From an uncultured Bacteroidota bacterium (lineage in GTDB: Bacteria; Bacteroidota; Bacteroidia; 2-12-FULL-35-15): a DNA stretch of 6,906 nt. Both the position numbers and the translations under genes were made by a program. The DNA is taken from NCBI GenBank assembly GCA_903889605.1, contig CAISYK010000016.1, positions 1 through 6,906 of the forward strand, in the 5' to 3' direction. Below, piece after piece: positions 1-5,918 of the stretch (the first letter of the stretch is position 1; each line of letters starts with the position of its first letter). The notes under the pieces were generated by a model. That model ran no database searches. It was not told where the DNA came from and worked only from the letters and a program-made list of their open reading frames with translations.

Positions 1-354
1 ATAATAGATTTCGGTGCTTATTCCGAAGATCGTGCTGATTATCCTGATTTTGCGCATCCTGTGGCGAAAAGTGTAGAAACAAAAGAAGTAGATTTTGGTT
101 TATTAATGTGCGGTACTGGAAATGGAATTAATATGGCCGCAAACAAGCATAAGGGAATACGTGCAGCACTATGCTGGAATGCCGAAATAGCAGTATTAGC
201 CCGTCAGCATAATGATGCAAATATATTAACGCTTCCTGCACGCTGCATAAGCGAGGACGAGGCGAAACAATGTGTTGATGCGTTTTTCAGTACTGCTTTC
301 GAAGGCGGCAGGCATACGGAAAGAGTGGAGAAGATTTCTAATTATGCTTGTTAA
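1..354 (+). CDS. rpiB: ribose-5-phosphate isomerase B, 5'-truncated by the window
   Basis: RpiB interconverts ribose-5-phosphate and ribulose-5-phosphate in the cytoplasmic non-oxidative pentose phosphate pathway. The frame is open from base 1 and gives 117 residues before TAA at 352-354. Compared with the roughly 149-residue E. coli enzyme, about 30 N-terminal residues are missing, including the first part of the Rossmann-like fold. Visible family marks are the DYPDFA segment, the catalytic-loop motif MCGTGNGI with the general-base Cys (residue 37 of the fragment), AANKHKGIRAA, the RQHNDANIL active-site His block, and the C-terminal phosphate-binding stretch FEGGRHTERV. All expected active-site residues in the visible part are present, so the gene looks functional. 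The sugar-phosphate isomerase family also includes LacA/LacB subunits, but the Cys and RQHND motifs fit RpiB best. No convincing terminator follows the stop. Confidence 0.95.
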   Translation: MIDFGAYSEDRADYPDFAHPVAKSVETKEVDFGLLMCGTGNGINMAANKHKGIRAALCWNAEIAVLARQHNDANILTLPARCISEDEAKQCVDAFFSTAFEGGRHTERVEKISNYAC

Positions 355-506
355 GTTGTAGTTGGACACTCCGCCTTCTAAAAATAAAATGGCTGAGTTC
401 TGGAGTTTATCCTGATTGACGCAGAATAGCTTCAAGCCTATTGCAGTGGCATCCCGCAGAGTATCGCAATCCAGATTGCAGCGGCCTCGTAATGAAATAA
501 AAAAAT
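355..506. other. GC-richer intergenic segment, possible repeat or remnant
   Basis: This gap separates rpiB from the small Cys-rich gene. Bases 361-490 are about 48% G+C (63 of 130 counted), well above the other gaps in the window, which are mostly A and T. It contains a short perfect hairpin (GCAAT at 466-470, loop CCAG, ATTGC at 475-479) and two near-identical blocks around ATTGCAGTGGC and ATTGCAGCGGCC. The minus strand is open across the whole gap and on into rpiB antisense, but that peptide matches no family I recognise and overlaps a solid gene, so I do not call it coding. A dispersed intergenic repeat, a decayed gene fragment or a structured RNA are all possible. The function is unknown. 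Confidence 0.35.
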
Positions 507-773
507 ATGACAAACCATAAATGTCCGATTTGCAATATAGAATTTGAATTTACTGCCAGGTATCCAAAATGTGTTTGTAAAGACTGCTATAAGCTTGCAG
601 CAGGCAAAGACGGAAGAAAATTATCATTTTACAATTTAAATTTATCTGGAGGCTGCGAAGCAATTTACCAAGACACAAAAAAAATTTACGACAGTCATAT
701 TTGTTATATTAACGGAATTGAATGTTTTGCAGATGAAGCAAGATTTGGCGGAATAGTGATAGAAGTGAAATGA
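507..773 (+). CDS. small Cys-rich probable zinc-binding protein, function unknown
   Basis: This 88-residue cytoplasmic protein has no signal peptide. It opens with CPIC (Cys6, Cys9), followed by a cluster of Cys22, Cys24 and Cys27 in YPKCVCKDC, which is a layout expected for a small zinc ribbon. The remainder is a conserved-looking domain with GRKLSFYN, LSGGCEAIY, a DSHICYINGIECFADEARFGG block and a hydrophobic end. This overall pattern resembles a family of small uncharacterised bacterial proteins known to me only as hypotheticals, so no function is assigned. The start at 507 is preceded by an A-run typical of Bacteroidota leaders, and the first Cys pair follows at once, so a later start would remove it. 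It stands 152 bases after rpiB and 100 bases before the peptidase gene, and may be its own transcription unit. Confidence 0.75.
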   Translation: MTNHKCPICNIEFEFTARYPKCVCKDCYKLAAGKDGRKLSFYNLNLSGGCEAIYQDTKKIYDSHICYINGIECFADEARFGGIVIEVK

Positions 774-873
774 AAAATTGAAGCTGACATGATAAAAGAC
801 TCTGCTATTGGCTTTGAATAGGCATTTTATAATATTTCGGTAAAAAACATATAAATTTATTAAAACAAAACAA

Positions 874-2445
874 ATGAGTATAAGACGCATCAACCTTTCA
901 TCTGCAAGGAAAGGCTTGGCATTTTGCCTATTTATACCAGCTTTGCTTTTTTCCCAAAAGGAAGACACTACTGCACTGAGATATTCAAAATGCATCTCAG
1001 CCGGCAGTATGAGTAAAAACCTGCATATTTTAGCCTCAGATGAATATGAGGGGCGGGAAACCGGCAAAAAAGGCGCTAAAATGGCTGCAGAATATATTGC
1101 AGAGCAATTTAAAACTGCAGGAATACCGCCATATAAGGGAAATACCTATTACCAGGAATTTTTATTGAAAGTGATTTTACCTGAACCTGCCGAAGTTTTT
1201 ATTAAAAGAAAACAATATTCTGTAAATAAAGACTACTATACTTTTCCAGAACAGGCTGCCCAGCATATTGAATCCAAAGTTATTGAATTTTTGGGTTATG
1301 GGATTCAGGATCAGGTTTATAATGATTATAAAGGCATTGATGTAAAAGACAAAGTTGTAATGATATTGTCAGCTGAGCCGGTTTCAAATGATTCATTATC
1401 ACTTATCAGCGGAAAAAAAATGAAATCAATCTGGTCTTCATATTATAAAGTAAAGCTTGAAAAAGCTAGGGAGATGGGCGTTAAAGTATTAATGATAGTT
1501 GTTGATGATGTTGAAAAAGATGTAGCAGCCAGTAAACATCGTTTAGAATCACCAATGATGAAACTTGAAACGGGCAGTGAAGAAATGTTTATTATTTACA
1601 TTTCAAAACAAATGGCGAACGATATTTTAAAAAAAGAGAGTGTTGAATCAATACAGCGGAAAATTTCAAATACTCAAAAACCATTTCACATGAAGGTTAA
1701 AACTAATTTGGATATCAATATTAAAAATTCGATGCAGAAGGTTAGTTCATCAAATGTGCTTGGTTATGTAGAAGGCGGTGATTTAAAAGATGAGCTGATT
1801 GTAGTTAGTGCACATTACGATCACCTGGGAATAGATGGGAAAGTGGTTTATAACGGCGCAGATGATGATGGTTCCGGCACTGTCGCCGTTATGGAACTGG
1901 CGAAAACATTTGAAAAAGCCCAAAAAGAAGGGCACGGAGCAAGGAGAAGTTTATTGTTTATGACAGTAGCTGGCGAAGAAAAGGGATTGTTGGGCTCGTC
2001 TTATTATGTTAATAATCCGGTTTATCCGCTTAAAAATACGGTTTGCGATTTGAATATTGATATGATTGGCCGTTTAGACTCAAAACACGAAAATAATCCT
2101 GATTATATATATTTAATAGGTTCGGACAAATTAAGTTCATCATTGCATGCAATAAGCGAAAATGCAAATAAAACATACACTAATTTAAATCTAGATTATA
2201 CATATAACGATGAGAAAGACAGAAATCGTTTTTATTATCGTTCAGATCACTACAATTTCGCTAAAAAGGGTATTCCTGTAATATTTTATTTTAACGGCGT
2301 ACACTCAGATTATCATAAAGAAACGGATGAAGTTGAAAAAATAAATTTCGACAAAATGGAAAAAATTACCAGCCTGGTTTTTTTTACTGCATGGGAGCTT
2401 GCCAATAGAAATGAGCGCATAAAAGTGGATTCCAACAAGAAATAA
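874..2445 (+). CDS. exported M28 family zinc peptidase
   Basis: This 523-residue protein is a metallo-aminopeptidase or related exopeptidase of family M28, expected in the periplasm or outside the cell. The N-terminus has a basic stretch (RRINLSSARK) and a hydrophobic segment ending LLFSQ near residue 27, a likely signal peptidase I site. Residues 45-125 match the usual M28 lead-in (HILASDEYEGRETG). Residues about 130-290 form a PA-like insert. The catalytic domain follows from about 293. The two-zinc site looks complete by family alignment: His314 (SAHYDHLG), Asp331 (GADDDGSG), Glu368 as general base and Glu369 as ligand (AGEEKGLLGS), Asp396 (NIDMIGR) and His481 (SDYHKETDE). The enzyme therefore looks active. 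Substrate preference cannot be read from the sequence. No clear -33/-7 promoter of Bacteroidota type was found in the 100-base leader. The next gene starts 56 bases downstream. Confidence 0.93.
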   Translation: MSIRRINLSSARKGLAFCLFIPALLFSQKEDTTALRYSKCISAGSMSKNLHILASDEYEGRETGKKGAKMAAEYIAEQFKTAGIPPYKGNTYYQEFLLKVILPEPAEVFIKRKQYSVNKDYYTFPEQAAQHIESKVIEFLGYGIQDQVYNDYKGIDVKDKVVMILSAEPVSNDSLSLISGKKMKSIWSSYYKVKLEKAREMGVKVLMIVVDDVEKDVAASKHRLESPMMKLETGSEEMFIIYISKQMANDILKKESVESIQRKISNTQKPFHMKVKTNLDINIKNSMQKVSSSNVLGYVEGGDLKDELIVVSAHYDHLGIDGKVVYNGADDDGSGTVAVMELAKTFEKAQKEGHGARRSLLFMTVAGEEKGLLGSSYYVNNPVYPLKNTVCDLNIDMIGRLDSKHENNPDYIYLIGSDKLSSSLHAISENANKTYTNLNLDYTYNDEKDRNRFYYRSDHYNFAKKGIPVIFYFNGVHSDYHKETDEVEKINFDKMEKITSLVFFTAWELANRNERIKVDSNKK

Positions 2446-2501
2446 TGAGCTAAAACCATTGCTCCTATACTTTTTGTTTATGCGGATAAATACAAAAGAA
2501 A

Positions 2502-3071
2502 ATGAAAAACACAATAAATATTATTACAGCATTTTCCGCAGCGCTGATCTCATTTTCTGCTTCTGCTCAAAAAATAAAAGGTGAAGGAGTTATATCTGCA
2601 GGGACAAGCCTTTCTGTTTTCGCTCCCGGGGCTTCTATTAATGCTGTATATGATTATTCTTTCGCAGATAAATTCAGCATAGGTTTAGGAGGAAATTATA
2701 CCCATTTTAATTCTGATTACATAAATTTAACCAGAACAAACATAGGAGTAAGAGGTCTTTTTCATATCTGGGATAATTTAAATTGGGATGTTTATTAAGG
2801 TTTAAGATTAGGTTCAAGCATTTGGGCAGGCACGCGCGGAAAAGTTGATATGCTTCTTTTTGATGCAAAGAATGGAAGCGTCATCCAGACTATGCAGGCT
2901 ATTATTGGTGTTCGATATCTTATTCTGGATTGGATCGGCATACTTATAGATATATTGACAGTCAGGCAAACGAAGATAAATTTGTTTTCATATTTTGGCG
3001 GACATTTGCAGCCGATAAAACCGCAGTTTAGATTTTTTACTTTTAAGGCAAGCATTGGTTATATGTTTTAA
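2502..3071 (+). pseudogene. small outer-membrane beta-barrel protein gene with one in-frame stop
   Basis: Read as one frame, this is 189 codons plus a final TAA, with an internal TAA at codon 99 (2796-2798). The first part has a clear signal peptide ending SFSASAQ (cleavage near residue 22-23), then alternating strands typical of small Bacteroidota barrels, such as SINAVYDYSFADKFSIGLGG and TNIGVRGLFHI. The break falls in NWDVY-stop-GLRLGSSIW, where reading continues in the same frame with barrel-like sequence (SVIQTMQAIIGVRY, DWIGI). The end, ASIGYMF, carries the C-terminal aromatic residue expected for outer-membrane insertion. A single base change of a Tyr, Glu, Gln, Lys, Ser or Leu codon would create this TAA. 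The 98-residue product alone would lack half the barrel and probably not fold. A sequencing error or rare readthrough are the alternatives. No function beyond outer-membrane barrel can be given. Confidence 0.75.
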
Positions 3072-3082
3072 ATTTTAAAAAC

Positions 3083-3132
3083 TGTTTTTCAAACTGTAAT
3101 ATCCGGCAAATTAATATCCGTTGTTTTTCAAA
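3083..3132. repeat. nested short direct repeats upstream of the PLP enzyme gene
   Basis: Two copies of TGTTTTTCAAA (3083-3093 and 3122-3132) flank two copies of TAATATCCG (3097-3105 and 3112-3120). The spacing between the inner copies is 15 bases start to start, and that of the outer copies is 39. The block lies just after the barrel pseudogene and about 100 bases before the PLP enzyme start. It could be a binding region for a regulator, or chance within AT-rich DNA. There is no direct evidence for either. Confidence 0.4.
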
Positions 3133-3182
3133 ATAAACCCTAAAATTATATTAAGTTTCATTGCTTAATAAATTAAATAACA

Positions 3183-3195
3183 ATAGGAATCCTAT
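3183..3195. promoter_or_regulatory. 13-base palindrome in the leader of the PLP enzyme gene
   Basis: ATAGGA (3183-3188) and TCCTAT (3190-3195) form a perfect inverted repeat around a single central A. It lies 39 bases before the ATG at 3235. The position and dyad symmetry suit an operator, but the half-site is short and AT-rich and no regulator is encoded nearby, so this is a weak proposal. Confidence 0.2.
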
Positions 3196-3234
3196 CATTA
3201 AAAATTTATAAAACCATAGTTAAAATCTGGCCAT

Positions 3235-4392
3235 ATGGACATTTCCCACATATTAAATCATCTTGGCGAAGAACGCGAAGAATATTATGGAGCAGTTACT
3301 CCGCCGGTATTTCAAACAAGTAATTTTTGTTTTAAAAATACCGCTGATATGCGGGAAAAATTAAAGAAGGAACTTGAAACTCCTTTTTACACAAGAGGCT
3401 TTAATCCAACGGTGTCTATACTCAGAAAAAAGATTGCAGCTCTTGAGGAAGCAGAAGATGCGCTGGTTTTTTCGAGCGGGAGCGCTGCTGCCGCTGCCGC
3501 AGTAATGAGTGTTGTAAAGGCAGGAGATCATGTTGTTTGTGTGGAAAAACCATATAGCTGGACTAATAATCTGCTGACAAAATATCTATCCAAATATGGT
3601 GTTGCAAGCACATTTGTAAACGGAACAGAACTCGTAAATTTTGAAAAGGCGATACAGCCGAACACTAAATTAATATACCTTGAAAGTCCTAATTCATTGA
3701 CGTTTGAGATGCAGGATATAGCCGGTGTTGCCGCCATTGCCAAATCAAAAAACATTTGCACCATTATTGACAACAGTTATAACTCACCTATAAATCAAAG
3801 ACCAATTACCCTTGGGATTGATATTGTACTGCATTCTGCAACTAAATATTTAAACGGGCATAGTGATGTGGTGGCGGGTGTGGTTTGCGGAACAAAAGAG
3901 AGGATAATGAAAATGATGGAGGAGGAATTTATGACCATCGGGAGCATCATTTCTCCGCAGGACGCATCCTTGATTCTGCGTGGTTTAAGAACGCTGGAAA
4001 TAAGGGTTAACAGGAGTGCGGAAAGCGCAGAAAAGATTTTAGAGTTTTTAGAAAAACATCCGAAAATAAAACATATAAATTATCCATTTTCTAAAACAAA
4101 TCCTCAGCTGCAATTGGCGAAAAGACAAATGAAGCAGGGCGGAGGTTTACTTTCTTTTGTTTTAAATATCGAAAAAGCTGAGCAGGCCGAAAAATTCTGC
4201 GACAGCCTAAAACGTTTCCTTATGGCTGTTTCATGGGGCGGATACGAGTCGCTTGTGCTTCCTGTATGTGCTTTAGGAGCGTCCGGCAATAATGATAGTA
4301 CTTTGCCCTGGAATTTAGTTAGGTTATATATAGGACTTGAAGATCCTGATCTGCTGATCGAGGATTTGAAACAAGCTTTGGAGGAAATGTGA
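3235..4392 (+). CDS. PLP-dependent Cys/Met metabolism enzyme (cystathionine gamma-synthase/methionine gamma-lyase fold)
   Basis: This 385-residue cytoplasmic enzyme belongs to the trans-sulfuration family (Cys/Met metabolism PLP enzymes), which make or cleave C-S bonds at the gamma carbon. Full family length and motifs are present: GAVTPPVFQTS (19-29), YTRGFNPT (52-59, with the phosphate-binding Tyr and Arg from the neighbouring subunit), FSSGSAA (79-85), LESPNS (149-154), Asp179 of IIDNSY for the pyridine nitrogen, Lys204 in HSATKYLNGHSD as the Schiff-base lysine, and Arg363 in RLYIGLED for the substrate carboxylate. The usual YGGT motif is YSWT (107-110), and the Glu that precedes SxGG in cystathionine synthases and lyases is Val332. 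These differences argue against assigning metB or a gamma-lyase name, so the reaction is left open. The gene stands alone, with gaps of 163 and 152 bases on either side. The ATG is the only reasonable start for the family N-terminus. Confidence 0.9.
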   Translation: MDISHILNHLGEEREEYYGAVTPPVFQTSNFCFKNTADMREKLKKELETPFYTRGFNPTVSILRKKIAALEEAEDALVFSSGSAAAAAAVMSVVKAGDHVVCVEKPYSWTNNLLTKYLSKYGVASTFVNGTELVNFEKAIQPNTKLIYLESPNSLTFEMQDIAGVAAIAKSKNICTIIDNSYNSPINQRPITLGIDIVLHSATKYLNGHSDVVAGVVCGTKERIMKMMEEEFMTIGSIISPQDASLILRGLRTLEIRVNRSAESAEKILEFLEKHPKIKHINYPFSKTNPQLQLAKRQMKQGGGLLSFVLNIEKAEQAEKFCDSLKRFLMAVSWGGYESLVLPVCALGASGNNDSTLPWNLVRLYIGLEDPDLLIEDLKQALEEM

Positions 4393-4544
4393 TGCTTTTT
4401 GCGCTATATTATATTTTAATATTTATGCAGGCACAAATATAAATGTTAATAAAAGTACTGTTTAATAATAAAAGTGGATTATTGCTGCATTTAATGAAGA
4501 TTAATAAAATATAAATACTAATTTATTCAATCGATTTAGGCGCT
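4393..4544. other. AT-rich intergenic spacer
   Basis: This spacer between the PLP enzyme and the metalloprotease gene is strongly AT-rich. It contains an all-AT inverted repeat (ATATTA at 4406-4411, TAATAT at 4417-4422) and scattered TTAATAAAA tracts. A promoter for the protease gene is expected here, but no good match to the Bacteroidota TTTG/TAnnTTTG pattern was found. No G+C-stemmed terminator is visible. Confidence 0.4.
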
Positions 4545-5807
4545 ATGAAGCTAGTCGTTCAGTTTTTTCTTTTATTTATTTTATACAGCGGGTTTTCGCA
4601 GGGGAATAAGGACTGTATTCTTGAGAAGCCTTTAAAATCAGTCAATTTAGATAATTCCAATTCAAATACCAATTCTGATTATATAAACATATATAAAAAA
4701 ATTGAGACATATATTCCTGATGAAAACACCCCGATAAAACACATTAAAATAGCGGTCAATATTTTTACCGGCCCCGGCACTATTCAAAATACAGCCGCAT
4801 CTGTAAATGCTGTTAATGATATGATATATTATTTGAATGACTTTTATACAAAGTTAGATTCGGCTACTTATCCAATTGACGGGGTGGAAACACTGACAGA
4901 TACAAAAATACGTTTTGATTTAGACGGGCGGATATTTTTTTACGAAGGAACCTCATTATATAACAGCAGCTCAATGCCAGCTTTAGAAAAATGCATTGCC
5001 GGTATAGACTCTGCCCGTTTGGATAATTTAAATATTTACCTTACCGACGGCGGTAAAGCACAAGCTTACGCGATTCCGCCTAATCCGGGATTTATTTTAA
5101 AAGGCGGAGGTGGTTATACAGCCTCTTCATTATACGGCAGCCAGGGAGTTTATATCAGTACAATAAAGCCCAATTATGTAAATTCTCAGACATTAGCTCA
5201 TGAAATCGGCCACTGCCTTGATTTATTTCATACTTACGAACCTTCGTGCTGTCATGAAACATGTGATGGTTCCGACCCTGAATATTTATATGATTTATTC
5301 GGAAAAAATCCACCGGAAAAGTGCTGGGAAATTGGCGGCTTCGGATGTGAAATTACGCCGGGACAGAATATCTGCACTAATAACATAATGGGTGGTAATA
5401 ATATGCTAAACTATTATTTTTCGCCTATGCAGATTGGGAAAATGCATAGGGCTTTATCAATTAAAACAGTAAGAAAATATGTCAAAGACGGCGCGTATAA
5501 TCCGGCACCGCATAAAATAAATAAAAGTGAAATATGGAATTTTGATATCAGATGGTACAGCGATATAGTTATAGAGCCTGGTGCTGTTTTGACTGTCACG
5601 GGAAAAATTTATATGGCAGAGCAAGCCCGGATTATAGTTAAACACGGGGCTTCTTTATGTATTGATGGAGGTATTGTTACCAGTTCAGGGAAAGAGTGGC
5701 TGGGAGTAATTGTCAAGGGAAAAATAATTAATGTGAAGCAGTTATTGAGAGCCGAAGGAAAAGTAATTTATAAAAACGGAGGGGAAATTGAAAATGCAGC
5801 GAAATGA
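4545..5807 (+). CDS. exported M43-like zinc metalloprotease with shortened C-terminal domain
   Basis: This 420-residue protein begins with a signal peptide (hydrophobic run ending YSGFSQ, cleavage near residue 19). The catalytic domain spans about 65-310. Its zinc site is HEIGHCLDLFH: His219, Glu220 as general base, His223 and His229, spaced as in metzincins of the M43 (pappalysin/cytophagalysin) type, although the usual Gly in the HExxHxxGxxH spacer is Asp226. A Met-turn candidate is Met282 in NNIMGGNN, followed by the family-like YFSPMQIGKMHRAL. Many cysteines (for example SCCHETC at 234-240) suggest disulfides outside the cytoplasm. From about 318 comes a beta-rich region (IVIEPGAVLTVTG, ARIIVKHGAS, SGKEWLGVIVKG) that resembles the start of a right-handed beta-helix module in Bacteroidota surface proteins. 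It stops at residue 420 without a type IX secretion C-terminal domain. Substrate is unknown. It may be truncated, or a naturally short family member. Confidence 0.85.
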   Translation: MKLVVQFFLLFILYSGFSQGNKDCILEKPLKSVNLDNSNSNTNSDYINIYKKIETYIPDENTPIKHIKIAVNIFTGPGTIQNTAASVNAVNDMIYYLNDFYTKLDSATYPIDGVETLTDTKIRFDLDGRIFFYEGTSLYNSSSMPALEKCIAGIDSARLDNLNIYLTDGGKAQAYAIPPNPGFILKGGGGYTASSLYGSQGVYISTIKPNYVNSQTLAHEIGHCLDLFHTYEPSCCHETCDGSDPEYLYDLFGKNPPEKCWEIGGFGCEITPGQNICTNNIMGGNNMLNYYFSPMQIGKMHRALSIKTVRKYVKDGAYNPAPHKINKSEIWNFDIRWYSDIVIEPGAVLTVTGKIYMAEQARIIVKHGASLCIDGGIVTSSGKEWLGVIVKGKIINVKQLLRAEGKVIYKNGGEIENAAK

Positions 5808-5918
5808 AATGTTTGGGAAGGATAATTGATTTTTCTTAGGTGTCCAAGAAAACATAAGTAACAAATTTATATTCGACAATGCCTAACGAGAGCTTAAAAC
5901 AAATACATACATAAAAAA

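Noticed and set aside
226..513. Antisense frame of 95 residues across the end of rpiB and the following gap
   Set aside because: Half of it is complementary to conserved rpiB codons and no family is recognised. The gap itself is kept as a separate observation because of its composition.
789..821. Eleven-codon ATG frame in the leader of the M28 peptidase gene
   Set aside because: It is too short and has no sign of a ribosome site or leader-peptide composition.
808..840. Possible promoter TTG (808-810) and TAATATTTCG (830-839) before the M28 gene
   Set aside because: The -7 element departs from TAnnTTTG in both spacing and last bases, and the -33 element is only three bases long.
642..1067. 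A 141-residue antisense open frame
   Set aside because: It overlaps the start of the M28 peptidase and the end of the small Cys-rich gene, both well supported, and shows no recognisable domain.
3065..3089. Hairpin GTTTT/AAAAC followed by a T-run after the barrel gene
   Set aside because: The stem has only five pairs with one G-C pair, which is not enough to call a terminator in such AT-rich DNA.
5200..5388. A 62-residue forward frame inside the M43-like protease gene
   Set aside because: It is a shifted-frame shadow of the zinc-site region and has no features of its own.
5880..5890. GCCTAAC sequence resembling an integron attC end
   Set aside because: No matching GTTRRRY partner or attC-like inverted arms are found within the expected distance, and no integrase or cassette array is present.
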